Below are positions 16,472 through 27,800 of a stretch of 51,240 bases of DNA, piece after piece (position 1 is the stretch's first letter; every line of letters begins with the position of its first letter). The notes under the pieces are model-generated. The model was not told where the DNA came from and made no database searches. It was given only the letters and a program-made list of their open reading frames with translations. The position numbers and the translations under genes were made by a program. Origin of the DNA: Bacteroidota bacterium (lineage in GTDB: Bacteria > Bacteroidota > Bacteroidia > JABDFU01); contig JACPDY010000036.1 in assembly GCA_016183775.1 (NCBI GenBank), positions 1 to 51,240 of the forward strand, given 5' to 3'.

Positions 16472-19453
16472 TTGAAGAAACATACAGAATATAGGAGCTG
16501 TTGCGCATTATTAATTATTAATTTTTCATTATTAATTTCTTTATCTCCCCTATTCGCGCAATCCTATTACTTCCGGAATTACTCAGTTGATAATGGTTTG
16601 CCATTTATACAGGTATCTGCCATTTTCCAGGACAGCAAAGGCAATTTATGGACAGGTGGCTACGGCGGCTTAAGCAAATTCAACGGTCGCACATTTACAA
16701 ATTACAGTCCTAAGAACGGACTCATACACCATTCCGTCAGATCAATCACAGAAGACAAACAGGGAAATATATGGATTGGCACAATTGATGGAGTGAACAA
16801 ATTTAACAATGGAAAATTTACATCATATACTACTGCAAATGGCCTGCCCGACAATTCCATCCGCGCTTCTTTAACTGACTTTGAAGGAAATATTTGGTTC
16901 GCTACAGGCAACGGGATCTGTAAATACGATGGAGAACGATTTGAACTCATTAACTCCGGCAACGGACTCATCTCAAACGATGTATTGTGTTTACATGAAG
17001 ATGCTGCGCACCTGATCTGGATCGGCACTTCCCAGGGATTATGCTCATACGCAAACAAGAAAATTACAAATTATTCAGTCAATGATGGATTGCCTGATAA
17101 AAGCATAAGAACCCTGTGCAGCGACTTAAATGGAAATTTATGGATCGGCACCAGTAACGGCTTAAGTGTACTCAGTAAAAATAAGTTTGAAAACTACTTT
17201 ATACAACAAGGCTTGCCCGACAATGAAATTAAAACCGTGCAAACAGACGCGCTAAAAAACGTATGGGCTGGAACAGAAAAAGGACTATGCAAGATCATTC
17301 ATTCACCAAATGGCATTTCATTTAAAAAATATGTTCCGGGACCCGAACTTAACAGTAATATCATTGAAAGTCTTTATACGGATTATGAAGGCAATTTCTG
17401 GATCGGAACGTACAACGGCCTGTATCGATACCGGAGTGATGTGTTTGGCTTATTTGCAGAGAAGGAAGGAATGCAAAGCACATTTATATACCAGATCTTA
17501 CGCGACAAAAACAACAACCTGTTTATAGGCACTAAAAACGGAGGGTTTTATATTTATGACGGAAAAACTTTCACTAACTATACCACCAAAAACGGATTAA
17601 GCGGAAATGATGTGAATGCCGCAGTACTTGACAAGAACAATGATCTGTGGATCGGAACCAATAACGGTCTCAGTAAATTTGACGGACACACTTTTGTAAA
17701 CTATACTAAAAAGAACGGACTTACCAGCGATTCGGTAACTGCGCTTTATATTGACAACACCGGGATCATATGGCTGGGACAAAATAACCGTATTGCGTTG
17801 TATGATGGAAAAAATTTCAAAACAATTCCTCTTCAAAGTCCGAAAGGAAACTTCGATGTATGGACAATAGCGCAGGATAAGAATAATACCATATGGCTCG
17901 GCACATATCTTGGCGGCTTGTTTAAGTATGACGGAAAAGAATTTGCCGAATACTCAAAACAGATAGGAGTTACCAGTAATTCTGTTTTCAGTATACTTCA
18001 GGATACCGAAGGAGATCTTTTTTTCGGAACACTTGACGGCGTGTTCATGTACGACGGAAAACAAACCACCCATTTCAGCGAGTCGGACGGCATGAGTTCC
18101 GACCTGGTTTATGTAATGCTCCTCGATGATAAAGGATTTTTATGGGCAGGCACAAACCAGGGTATCAATAAAATAAATGTAAACGAATTCAGGAAAAGCG
18201 GGGAAAAACGAATTCAGCCCTACGCGAAGGAAGAAGGATTCCAGGGTGTTGAATGTAATACGAATGGCGCGTTCAAGGAACCTGATGGAAGCCTTTGGTT
18301 TGGCACCGTTAATGGCCTCATAAAATATACTCCGTCAGAGGATCGGTTAAACACCCTTGAACCCAAAACAAGCATTATCAGCATTGCTCTTGCCGAAAAG
18401 GATACTGTATTAAACAACAATTGCAAACTGTCCTATGATGAGAATACCATTTCATTCGGATTTATCGGCGTGTGCCTGACCAATCCGGCCAAAGTCCGGT
18501 ATCGATATATACTTGAAGGCGCGGATAAACAATGGGCGCCTGTAACCAGTGAGAACTTCGTAAAATATTCCAGCCTGCCGGCCGGGCATTATACATTTAA
18601 AGTGATCAGCTCAAATAATGAAGGTGTTTGGAATAAACAGCCAACACAATTTTCATTCACTATTGTTCCGCCATTTTGGAAAACATGGTGGTTCAGGACG
18701 CTTGCAACGATCGGAATAATCACTGCGGTGTTCCTGTTCATTTATTATCGCATAAATCTTGTACGTACACAGGAACGACAGCGCTCCGAACTTCAAAAAC
18801 GCATCGCGAATGTTGAACTCCTTGCCTTACGTTCCCAGATGAATCCGCATTTTATCTTTAATATAATGAGTTCCATTCAGCACTATATCGCGAACAACGA
18901 ATCCGATGCAGCTTTAAAATATCTTTCCCGTTTCGCCAAATTGATGAGGGCAATTATGGAAAATACCAAACAGCCTTCGATCACTATTAAAGATGAACTT
19001 GATACGTTAAAACTATATCTCGAGCTGGAAGCTATGCGTTTCGACAATAAATTTGAATACATCTTCAGGGTCGATCCGAAAATAGATGTTAACAACGAAG
19101 AGATACCTTCCATGTTAATACAACCTTATATTGAAAACGCTATTATCCACGGCTTGTTACCAAAAACAGGGAATGGCAAACTGCTCATTGATCTTACAAA
19201 AAATGATGATTTTATTATTTGCACAATAGAAGACAATGGTATAGGGCGCGCTAAAGCGAAAGAATCAAACAAAAGCAGGATCAGCCAGCATCGTTCGCTT
19301 GGCATGTCAATTACGAAAGAACGCCTGTCTATTCTGAATCATATTAATAATAACAACACCAGCTTAAGCGAAGAAGTTGTAGATTTAACAGATGCTAACG
19401 GAAACCCTGCCGGGACACGCATTGTAATATTTGTACCCGTTGAAAGCAGTTGA
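16472..19453 (+). CDS. Two-component propeller sensor kinase (Reg_prop - Y_Y_Y - LytS-type His kinase)
   Basis: The protein has 993 residues starting at a TTG directly after the previous stop. A signal peptide (about 1-30) leads to about 14 propeller repeats of the form GN-W-GT-GL (about 40-640), enough for two seven-bladed propellers. A Y_Y_Y domain follows (about 673-730), one membrane helix (about 740-760), then a LytS/YehU-type kinase: LRSQMNPHFIFN near 785-796 with the phosphoacceptor His, the N-box IQPYIENAIIHGL near 880, and DNGIGR near 920. It senses something in the periplasm. No receiver is fused; the separate LytTR regulator 148 bases downstream is its likely partner. Confidence 0.92.
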   Translation: MKKHTEYRSCCALLIINFSLLISLSPLFAQSYYFRNYSVDNGLPFIQVSAIFQDSKGNLWTGGYGGLSKFNGRTFTNYSPKNGLIHHSVRSITEDKQGNIWIGTIDGVNKFNNGKFTSYTTANGLPDNSIRASLTDFEGNIWFATGNGICKYDGERFELINSGNGLISNDVLCLHEDAAHLIWIGTSQGLCSYANKKITNYSVNDGLPDKSIRTLCSDLNGNLWIGTSNGLSVLSKNKFENYFIQQGLPDNEIKTVQTDALKNVWAGTEKGLCKIIHSPNGISFKKYVPGPELNSNIIESLYTDYEGNFWIGTYNGLYRYRSDVFGLFAEKEGMQSTFIYQILRDKNNNLFIGTKNGGFYIYDGKTFTNYTTKNGLSGNDVNAAVLDKNNDLWIGTNNGLSKFDGHTFVNYTKKNGLTSDSVTALYIDNTGIIWLGQNNRIALYDGKNFKTIPLQSPKGNFDVWTIAQDKNNTIWLGTYLGGLFKYDGKEFAEYSKQIGVTSNSVFSILQDTEGDLFFGTLDGVFMYDGKQTTHFSESDGMSSDLVYVMLLDDKGFLWAGTNQGINKINVNEFRKSGEKRIQPYAKEEGFQGVECNTNGAFKEPDGSLWFGTVNGLIKYTPSEDRLNTLEPKTSIISIALAEKDTVLNNNCKLSYDENTISFGFIGVCLTNPAKVRYRYILEGADKQWAPVTSENFVKYSSLPAGHYTFKVISSNNEGVWNKQPTQFSFTIVPPFWKTWWFRTLATIGIITAVFLFIYYRINLVRTQERQRSELQKRIANVELLALRSQMNPHFIFNIMSSIQHYIANNESDAALKYLSRFAKLMRAIMENTKQPSITIKDELDTLKLYLELEAMRFDNKFEYIFRVDPKIDVNNEEIPSMLIQPYIENAIIHGLLPKTGNGKLLIDLTKNDDFIICTIEDNGIGRAKAKESNKSRISQHRSLGMSITKERLSILNHINNNNTSLSEEVVDLTDANGNPAGTRIVIFVPVESS

Positions 19454-19485
19454 CCAGCGCACAAAAGCATTCAGTTGGCAAAGAT

Positions 19486-19547
19486 CAGTTTGCAGTTGGC
19501 AAACAGCAATCATTGCCAACTGTAAACTGCCTTCTGCCAACTTTTTT
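19486..19547 (+). terminator. Hairpin of CAGTTGGCAA words with T-run
   Basis: CAGTTTGCAGTTGGCAA at 19486-19502 pairs with 19513-19529 (one G-U pair), followed by a T-run at 19542-19547. The word CAGTTGGCA occurs twice before and in inverted form twice after the loop, one of several word-based hairpins in this window. It may attenuate read-through from the kinase into the regulator gene. Confidence 0.55.
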
Positions 19548-19600
19548 ACATTTTGAAAAACAAATTATTCAATGTTACCTCATAAACTTTAAACAAAAGC

Positions 19601-20347
19601 ATGAAAGCAATACTTGTAGATGACGAAAACGGATCACGCGAATCTTTAGCCCTGATCCTTGAAAAATATTGCCCGCAGGTACATATACTCGCCAAAGCTG
19701 ATTCCATGACCAGCGCGCTAACAGCGATACAGAAATACGAACCGGAGTTGGTTTTTCTTGATATTGAAATGCCCAATGGCAGCGGATTTGATCTGCTTGA
19801 AAAAATAAAGGACATTGATTTTGATGTAGTGTTCATCACCGCCTATGATCATTATGCCATCCGGGCGATCAAATTCAGCGCGGTTGATTACCTGTTGAAA
19901 CCCATAGATCCCGAAGATCTTAAACATGCGGTAAAAAGGGTGGAAGAAAAACGTTTAAGTAAAAAATCACTGGGCGATAAATACAAGACACTTCTTTCCA
20001 ATGTAAAAAGCGAGTCCAAGCTGAAAAAGGTTGCAATTCCTGATGGCGATGGTTTGGTTTTTATAAACCTTACAGATATCATCCGTTGTGATTCGGACGG
20101 CAACTATACATATTTCATTTTGAACAACGGCAAAAAGATCATGTCATCCCGAACACTGGGCGAATACGAAGAAATGTTTGAAGGAGAGAATTTTTTCCGT
20201 GTGCACCGCTCACATTTAGTGAATCTCGATCATGTAAAAAAATACATTAAGGGAGAAGGCGGCTATGTAGTGCTATCTGATAACTCACAGGTTGAAGTAT
20301 CACGCAGAAAAAAGATCGAATTCCTCGAAAAGCTGGGTGGACATTAG
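19601..20347 (+). CDS. LytTR-family response regulator
   Basis: The protein has 248 residues. The receiver domain (about 1-120) has acidic residues D7/D8, phosphoacceptor D54 (FLDIEMPNGSG), the Thr in VVFITAY and the Lys in YLLKPID. The C-terminal LytTR DNA-binding domain (about 145-245) shows IIRCDSDGNYTYFIL, RTLGEYEEMF and FFRVHRSHLVNLDHVKKY, the classic helical-turn motif. It pairs with the propeller kinase upstream. Targets are unknown; the receptor/secreted protein/PorV genes downstream are tempting candidates. Confidence 0.93.
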   Translation: MKAILVDDENGSRESLALILEKYCPQVHILAKADSMTSALTAIQKYEPELVFLDIEMPNGSGFDLLEKIKDIDFDVVFITAYDHYAIRAIKFSAVDYLLKPIDPEDLKHAVKRVEEKRLSKKSLGDKYKTLLSNVKSESKLKKVAIPDGDGLVFINLTDIIRCDSDGNYTYFILNNGKKIMSSRTLGEYEEMFEGENFFRVHRSHLVNLDHVKKYIKGEGGYVVLSDNSQVEVSRRKKIEFLEKLGGH

Positions 20348-20349
20348 TT

Positions 20350-20467
20350 TTGTTCAATGTTCCGGGTTCAATGTTCAATGTTTGATTGTCCTCGAATATT
20401 GCTCCTGATTGCCAAACAGCATCTATCTCATCGACCCCGTTTAACTTTGAACTTTGAACCTTGAACT
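20350..20467. repeat. Intergenic word-repeat inverted structure (GTTCAATGTTC / GAACTTTGAAC)
   Basis: The left arm (20350-20384) repeats the word TTCAATG, and the right arm (20440-20467) repeats its near-complement CTTTGAA, separated by about 55 bases. The arms could pair into a long imperfect hairpin after the regulator gene. It is built from tandem 7- to 8-base words rather than a unique sequence. Confidence 0.55.
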
Positions 20468-20560
20468 AAATAGGTAACCGTTTATCATAATTATCCCACC
20501 ACTTAAAAAGTAAGCACCTCCCTTCGGAAGAATGCCACAATAAACACTGTTTTTACTGCG

Positions 20561-20568
20561 TAATATTG
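20561..20568 (+). promoter_or_regulatory. Possible -7 element before small ORF
   Basis: TAatATTG at 20561-20568 is one base from TAnnTTTG and lies 22 bases before the ATG of the 40-residue ORF at 20591. Confidence 0.3.
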
Positions 20569-20590
20569 TCATAACCAAAACCTAAAGATC

Positions 20591-20713
20591 ATGAAGGCAA
20601 TTTCGAAAAGAAGAGTCAGTTACCACAGAGTGGTCGACTCATGGATTCGCTGGTGCGGTGCTGCAACCTTAGCGTTTATTATTTACAATGTAATAGTAGT
20701 AATAACAAGTTAA
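20591..20713 (+). CDS. 40-residue single-helix membrane peptide (candidate small gene)
   Basis: An ATG at 20591 opens a 40-codon frame: a basic start MKAISKRRVSYHRVVDSW, then a hydrophobic stretch ATLAFIIYNVIVVI that could span the membrane, ending TS and stop. It lies in the 706-base gap between the LytTR regulator and the TonB receptor, which otherwise holds only repeats. A promoter-like TAatATTG precedes it. No family is recognised. The positive-inside pattern and promoter support a real small protein, but expression is unproven. Confidence 0.4.
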   Translation: MKAISKRRVSYHRVVDSWIRWCGAATLAFIIYNVIVVITS

Positions 20714-21053
20714 ATAGATTAACATTCTTTTCCTTCAACAGAAAGAGAAAGTAGGAAAAGGTGGTCGCCGGGCAAGCAGGAAGCTTAAACAAAAAGCGTG
20801 GGGCTTAACCTTCAGGCTTGTCCGGAACAGACCAAAAAACAAATAAATGACGCGTAAAAAAAAATGGCAAATTTACAGCATACAAACCGCTGCCAGGAAG
20901 AATGAAATTAAAATTTAAATAGCTGATATGAAGTGTCTTATAGGGAAAATAAAGATGGAAATAAATTTTTATAACTTTTTGACAATTATTCCTATATTCG
21001 CCCTTCGCATTGTACAAAATAAATCATATTACGTTTAACATAAACTTCTCAAA

Positions 21054-24000
21054 ATGCTACGAAAAATACTACTCGTCTTTTCTTTCGTTGTAGCCGGAAC
21101 AGTATTGTCATACGCGCAAACTGGCTCATTAAAAATAAAACTCGTTGATAAATCCAACGGCGAGCCTATGCCTTTTGCGAATGTATTGGTTGAACAAAAT
21201 GGCGCTAAAGTCGCTATTAACCAAACCAACCTTGACGGTGAAGTTCAATTTACAGCACTCCCTCCCGGAAAATATGATGTAAAAGCCACTTTTGTCGGCT
21301 ATCAAACAATACAGCAAACAGGTATTATTGTGTCTGCCGATAAAGTTACTTACCCTAAGCTTTCTATGTCAACCGTAGCAGGTGGTGTTGAATTGAAAGC
21401 CGTTGAAGTATCCGAATACAAGGCTCCTCTCATCGACCCTGAAACCAAATCAGGTTCAACCATCACACGCGACCAGTTCATTAATATGGCGCAGAAAAAC
21501 GTTAACACCATTGTTGCACAAACAGCCGGTGTATTCCAGGCCGATCAGGGAGGCGCATTAAGTATACGTGGATCTCGGGCGGATGCTACTTCTTATTTCA
21601 TTGACGGTGTTCGTGTGATCGGCGGCTTTGGTGTATCACAACTAGGTGTGGAGCAAATCACAACAATTACCGGTGGTATTCCTGCACAATACGGTGATGC
21701 CACGGGTGGTATAGTTTCCATCACCACACGCGGTGTTCAGCCAAAATTCTTCGCTTCGGTACAGGGTGAATCATCACAATACCTGGATGCTTTTGGCCAT
21801 AATCTATTAGGCTTCAGCCTTGGCAGCCCCCTCTATTCAAAACGCGATACAGCAGGAAATAAAAAAGCTGTAATAGGCTTTGTTCTTTCAGGTGAATTCA
21901 TTCACAGAAAAGACCCTAACCCATCAGCAATTGGTTCGTATAAAGTAAAAGATGATGTTCTGAAAGGTCTGGAAGAAAATCCATTAATACCTTCTCCTAC
22001 AGGAGCCGGAAATTTACGCGCTGCCGAATTCATCACAATGAATGACCTTGAAAAAATAAAATTCCGCCAGAATGTTGCTCAATCAGGTATCAACTTAAAT
22101 GGTAAACTCCAGTTTAAAATTGCTGACAATACCGACCTTACCATTGGAGGAAACTATTCTTACAATAACCAATCTGCATTTGTATATGAATATGCGCTCT
22201 TCAATCCGCAAAACAACCCGCAAACAATAAACAATACGTATCGTGTAAATGCGCGTCTGGTTCAGCGCTTTAATACAAAGACTGAAACGGAAAAGGACAA
22301 ATCAAACTCAACTATTACAAATGCTGTTTATACTTTACAGGCAGAATATACCAAAAACATGTCTGTTACGCAGGATGCCGACCACAAAGACAATTTTTTT
22401 GACTATGGTTATGTCGGGAAATTCGACAGGCTGAGAACAAGATATACCTTCTACGATGCAGGAAGTGACCAATATTACCCGAATTTTTCTTATAGCGCTT
22501 CGAAAAACGCTTTCGTGCAGACCGGAGCACCCGGCGATTCATTGGTACTCTTCACTCCGGCCACAATAAATCAAACAGGAGCAAATTATACATCACAATA
22601 TTATCAATACGAGAATAATAAGGTTCACAATTTCAATGAAATTCAAAATGGTTTGGGTTTATTAAATGGCGACAGGCCGGGCAACATATATTCATTATGG
22701 TACAATACCGGCCGGCAATACAATGGTTATAGCATCAGGAATGATGATATCTTTCGGGTTTATACAAGTTTTTCGGCAAGCGTTAAAAAGCACAATATCC
22801 AGATCGGATTTGAATATGAACAGCGGATACAACGTGGCTTCAATGTCAATCCTATTGACCTATGGACATTGATGCGTCAATTAACAAACAGCCACCTGAC
22901 GCAATTGGATACGGCGAATCCTACAAGAGTGAATCTTGGCGGCACTTATGATTACATTTTTTATGATCAAAAATATGATGGGAACAGCCAAAAGCAGTTT
23001 GACAAAAATTTACGTGAAAAGCTCGGAATGCAAATTAACAATACTAGTTTAATAAATACTGATGCCTATGCTCCTAGTTTTTATTCATTAGGAATGTTCA
23101 GCCCGGATGAACTATTTAACAATGGAAGCGCACTGGTTTCATATTGGGGGTATGATTATACAGGAAAAAAATCAAGTGCTACACCCAGCTTTGACGCATT
23201 CTTTAATGACAAAGACCCTGCAGGCAACTTTAAACGCCAGATCGGTGCATTGCAACCTATTTATATTGCAGGGTACATTCAGGATCAGTTTGATATAGAA
23301 GATCTGAAATTCCGTTTAGGTTTACGCATTGATAGGTATGACGCCAACCAAAAAGTATTAAAAGATAAATACTCGCTGTATGAAATGAAAACAGTCGGTG
23401 AGGTTAGTAATCTTGGTAATCACCCTACCAGTATTGGTAATGATTATGTTGTTTACGTAGATGATGTTAAAAACCCATCGAAAATTGTCGGGTACCGCAA
23501 TGAAGACAAATGGTATAACCCTCAAGGCACAGAAGTGAACGACCCCAATGTGTTAGCCAAAAATGCAAGTATAAGTAAATTATATCCATATCTGGTTGAT
23601 CCGAACAGTTCGGCTATCAGTTCAAAAGCTTTTAAAGATTATGAACCTCAGATCAATTTAATGCCTCGTATAGCTTTTGCCTTCCCAATATCTGATCTTG
23701 CTCAATTCAACGCCAACTACGACATTACAACACAGCGCCCCGGCAATAACTTAGCACTTCCGACTGAATATCTATTCTGGACTTACAGCGGCCAATCTCC
23801 TTTTGTAAGCAATGCTGCCCTGCAGCCACAACGCACAACCAGTTATGAGATCGGTTATAAACAAGTTCTTAATGAACGTAAAAATGCAGCAATCACTTTA
23901 TCCGCTTTTTATAAAGAGTCACGCAATTTAATTCAAGTAAGAAATGTTATACAGGCATACCCCTCGCAATATTTGACGTTTGACAATATTGACTTTTCTA

Positions 24001-24758
24001 CTATTAAAGGATTTTCAGTATCCTTCGATCTGCGTAGAACAAATAATGTTCAGATAGGCGCCAACTATACACTGCAGTTTGCTGATGGTACCGGTTCAGG
24101 TGCAACCGACGGGCTTAATTTAGTTTCTGCCGGATTACCAAATTTAAGGACATTGATTCCTCTTAATATTGACAGGCGTCATACAATGAACGTGGTACTT
24201 GACTATCGCTTTGGCACCAAGGGGGAATACAATGGCCCCGTTTGGATCCGCCACAAAGGACAGGAACAGGAAAAAGTCCTGAAATTACTGCAGGACGTAG
24301 GATTCAATTTGGCTATGAGAGCAGGTTCCGGCACCCCTTTCAGCAGACAAACCAACGTAACTCAGGATGTGGCAACCGGAATTTCGCAACGCTCATCACT
24401 AAGCGGAAACATAAATGGATCTAACCTTCCATGGTCGTACTGGCTTGATCTTAAGATCGACAAGAACCTTATAATGACCTGGAGAGCTGAGCAGGAAGGA
24501 AAAGCTGCTAAAACCGGCTCTTTAAATGTGTATATTGTATTTCTTAACCTGCTTAATACTCAGAATGTGCTTGCCGCCTATCGTTATACCGGCAACGCAA
24601 ATGATGATGGTTTTCTTTCTTCACCTGATGGACAAAAATACAGTGCTTCACAAAACAGCCCGACTGCTTTTAATGATTTGTATTCGGTTAAAGTTAATAA
24701 TCCGGGTCTATATAGTATGCCCAGGAGTATTCGTCTTGGCTTTATGTTGGGTTTTTGA
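21054..24758 (+). CDS. TonB-dependent receptor of a T9SS-associated gene triad
   Basis: The protein has 1234 residues: signal peptide (MLRKILLVFSFVVAGTVLSYAQ), carboxypeptidase-regulatory-like domain (about 24-110), plug (about 130-230: VNTIVAQTAGVFQADQGG, LSIRGSRADATSYFIDGVRV, GGIPAQYGDATGGIVSITT) and a very large barrel ending SIRLGFMLGF. It resembles the receptors that in Bacteroidota accompany secreted T9SS proteins rather than SusC: no SusD gene follows. Downstream, 54 bases away, is the 1309-aa secreted protein, then a PorV-family gene. The three probably form one unit that takes up or exports something at the surface. The substrate is unknown. Confidence 0.88.
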   Translation: MLRKILLVFSFVVAGTVLSYAQTGSLKIKLVDKSNGEPMPFANVLVEQNGAKVAINQTNLDGEVQFTALPPGKYDVKATFVGYQTIQQTGIIVSADKVTYPKLSMSTVAGGVELKAVEVSEYKAPLIDPETKSGSTITRDQFINMAQKNVNTIVAQTAGVFQADQGGALSIRGSRADATSYFIDGVRVIGGFGVSQLGVEQITTITGGIPAQYGDATGGIVSITTRGVQPKFFASVQGESSQYLDAFGHNLLGFSLGSPLYSKRDTAGNKKAVIGFVLSGEFIHRKDPNPSAIGSYKVKDDVLKGLEENPLIPSPTGAGNLRAAEFITMNDLEKIKFRQNVAQSGINLNGKLQFKIADNTDLTIGGNYSYNNQSAFVYEYALFNPQNNPQTINNTYRVNARLVQRFNTKTETEKDKSNSTITNAVYTLQAEYTKNMSVTQDADHKDNFFDYGYVGKFDRLRTRYTFYDAGSDQYYPNFSYSASKNAFVQTGAPGDSLVLFTPATINQTGANYTSQYYQYENNKVHNFNEIQNGLGLLNGDRPGNIYSLWYNTGRQYNGYSIRNDDIFRVYTSFSASVKKHNIQIGFEYEQRIQRGFNVNPIDLWTLMRQLTNSHLTQLDTANPTRVNLGGTYDYIFYDQKYDGNSQKQFDKNLREKLGMQINNTSLINTDAYAPSFYSLGMFSPDELFNNGSALVSYWGYDYTGKKSSATPSFDAFFNDKDPAGNFKRQIGALQPIYIAGYIQDQFDIEDLKFRLGLRIDRYDANQKVLKDKYSLYEMKTVGEVSNLGNHPTSIGNDYVVYVDDVKNPSKIVGYRNEDKWYNPQGTEVNDPNVLAKNASISKLYPYLVDPNSSAISSKAFKDYEPQINLMPRIAFAFPISDLAQFNANYDITTQRPGNNLALPTEYLFWTYSGQSPFVSNAALQPQRTTSYEIGYKQVLNERKNAAITLSAFYKESRNLIQVRNVIQAYPSQYLTFDNIDFSTIKGFSVSFDLRRTNNVQIGANYTLQFADGTGSGATDGLNLVSAGLPNLRTLIPLNIDRRHTMNVVLDYRFGTKGEYNGPVWIRHKGQEQEKVLKLLQDVGFNLAMRAGSGTPFSRQTNVTQDVATGISQRSSLSGNINGSNLPWSYWLDLKIDKNLIMTWRAEQEGKAAKTGSLNVYIVFLNLLNTQNVLAAYRYTGNANDDGFLSSPDGQKYSASQNSPTAFNDLYSVKVNNPGLYSMPRSIRLGFMLGF

Positions 24759-24812
24759 TCAGAGAAATATTTTTTTGCTTGTCTTGCTTAATAGAATTTA
24801 AATAGTACGAAA

Positions 24813-27800
24813 ATGAAAAATATAAAAACACTATTGTTACTGTTGGTTTTACTAACATTAACTACCCTTTGCACAATCGCACGCGAAAATATTGACCAGC
24901 CGCATTTTAAAAAAGCCCTGGTTGAATCGGTAATGTCCGGCTGCATACCTGCCAAAACCCAAACGGAGCTCGATATTAATAATGTTCGCACTACAATACT
25001 TACAGGCGGTGATATGTGGTGGAACCTGCTGTCAGCCAAATATGAAATTCCTAAAGGTGGAGGAGCCCATTCATTATTCTCCGGCTCACTTTGGATAGGC
25101 GGTATTGATGCCGGTGCTCAGTTAAAAGTTGCCGCAATGACCTACCGTCAGAACGGTAATGACTTTTGGCCAGGCCCTCTTGATACAACTACTGTAGATA
25201 TCTCCGCCGCCGATTGTGCTGCTTTCGACAAACACTTTACCATTACCCGAAAGGAAGTTGAAGATTTTGTAAACGGGGGGCCCATTACCCAAAATATTAT
25301 TAACTGGCCTGGAAACGGAAATACATCGATCGGACAGGGAAAATACCTTGCGCCTTTTTATGACAAAGATGGTAATGGTATTTATGATCCTGCAGCCGGT
25401 GATTATCCTAAATACAGCATGGATTCCCGGAAGTTTGCCTGTGATGACAGGCAGGTGTTCGGTGACAAAACCCTGTGGTGGGTGTTTAACGACAAAGGAA
25501 ATATTCATACTGAGTCGGATGGCAACTCAATTGGACTTGAGGTACGCGCACAAGCCTTTGCCTTCACTTCAACAGATGAGATCAACAATATGACCTTTTA
25601 TGATTATGAAGTAATTAACCGATCATCGATCCAGCTTAATAAAACATATTTCGGAGTATGGGTGGATGCCGATCTCGGTTATGCTTTTGATGATTATGTT
25701 GGTTGCGATGTACAAAACGGTATCGGGTATTGCTACAATGGTAACCCAGTTGATGGAAGCGGCGCACTTGGAACTTATGGCGCCAATCCTCCTGCAGTTG
25801 GTGTTGACTTTTTCCGCGGTCCTAAAGCGGCTGAACCTGGTGATGGGATAGACAGCTTAGTTAGTTATGTTGAGCCAAACGGCAGGATCAGCATGGCCAA
25901 GTTTGTCTATTACAATAACGACTTTACTGTTCAGGGTAATCCTACCAAACAAACAGATTATTATAATTATTTATCCGGCAAATGGATCGATGGAACTCCT
26001 TTCACATATGGTGGTAACGCCAAAGGCGGATCCACAGTTTGCGCCTTTATGTTTCCAGGTGATACTGACCCTTCAGGCAAAGGCACACAAAATGTGCCAC
26101 AAAGCGCTTGGACAGAAACTACCGTTGGTAATCCTGTAGGTGATCGACGTTTTTTGCAATCAGCCGGTCCATTTACATTGAAGCCGGGTGCTGTAAACAA
26201 TGTCACTATCGGATGTGTTTGGGCCAGGGCAACACAGGGAGGTCCGCTTGCTTCTGTATCACTCATGCGCGATGCGGATGTTAAAGCACAGGCCTTATTT
26301 AACAGTTGCTTTAAAATTACAAACGGCCCTGATGCTCCTGACCTGACTATACAGGAACTTGATAAGCAATTGATTGTTTACTTAACCAATAAGGCAACCT
26401 CGAATAATTATAAAGAAGGGTATAAAGAACGTGATCCTTTTATTTCTTCATTACCCGACAGTTTGTATGGATTTGAAGGATACCAGGTATACCAGATCGT
26501 TGATTCTACGGTAACTGTTACTGACCTTAATAACCCAGACAAGGCCCGTTTAATCTTCCAAACCGATCGCAAAAACGGAGTTGCGCAAATCGTAAATTAC
26601 TATAAGGATCAAAGTTTGGGCGGAGCTTGGGTTCCACAGCAAATGGTTTATGGTGCCGATGCGGGCGTTAGCCGTTCATTTACGGTTGACAAAGATTTGT
26701 TTGCCAAAGGCGATAACAAATTGGTGAATCACAAGCAATACTTCTTTACGGCAGTTGCCTATGGATATAATGTGGGTGAAGCAAGTGCCGATCCCATCAA
26801 CCGTCCCGACGGATATAACTTACCCTACATTTCAGGCAGAAGAAATATCAATAATTATGTAGCTATTCCGCATAATATAGCCCCAGAGGCAGGAGGAACT
26901 GAACAACATTCCAATTACGGCGATGGAGTTCAATTGACACGCATAGAAGGACAAGGTAACGGCGGACATATTCTGGATATTACTTCTAAATCAGTCACTG
27001 ACATATTAAGTTCAACCATCTCAAGGGCCATTAACATTACTTATGAACGCGGCAAAGGTCCTGTTGAAATTAAAGTCGTTGATCCTTTAAATGTACCTCC
27101 TGGTTGCTTTACCATCGCAATCAGTGACTCAACACCAAATGCCCGCTGGACTCTTAAGAACAGCACTACAGGTAGCATCATAGCTCAATCCGATACGAGT
27201 TTATTACTCGGATCAGAACAAATTATTCCCGAATTAGGTATTTCGATAAGAGCAACGTATACCTATGATGTGGGTTATGGGAATGCTCCCGGCAATAGCG
27301 GTATCCTTGAAGCAACAATATCATTTGCAGATCCTCTAAAAAATTGGTTATCAGCCCTGGCTGATGTTGATGGTACAACAGCCCCTTATGGCAATCTGAA
27401 CTGGATCCGTTCCGGAAAAACCTCAAGTACCCCGGCCAGTCCGTACGATGATTATTTTAGTGGCACGAATCCGGTGGATGGTTCACAGGATTTTGAAAAA
27501 TTATTGTCCGGCACATGGGCGCCATATAGGCTTTGTGCTTATAGTGATGCGGCACTTACATGTACCGGTGGTCCTGCATGGGATAAGCTGATCTCACAGA
27601 ATGATATAAGAAAAACACTTGCCAGTGTTGATATTGTTTTAACCTCTGATAAAACCAAGTGGACCCGCTGTCCTGTGATAGAAATGGCGGAAGAAACTGC
27701 TTTTGCTGAGGGCGGTGCACGCAAAATGGACCTCAGAAATTCACCATCGATCGATCAAAATGGTAACAAAGGTGATGGGACAACCTGGAGCACTAACCCG

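Noticed and set aside
22249-23298. Short plus-strand frames inside the 1234-aa receptor gene
   Set aside because: They are out of frame with a continuous receptor and lack any independent support.
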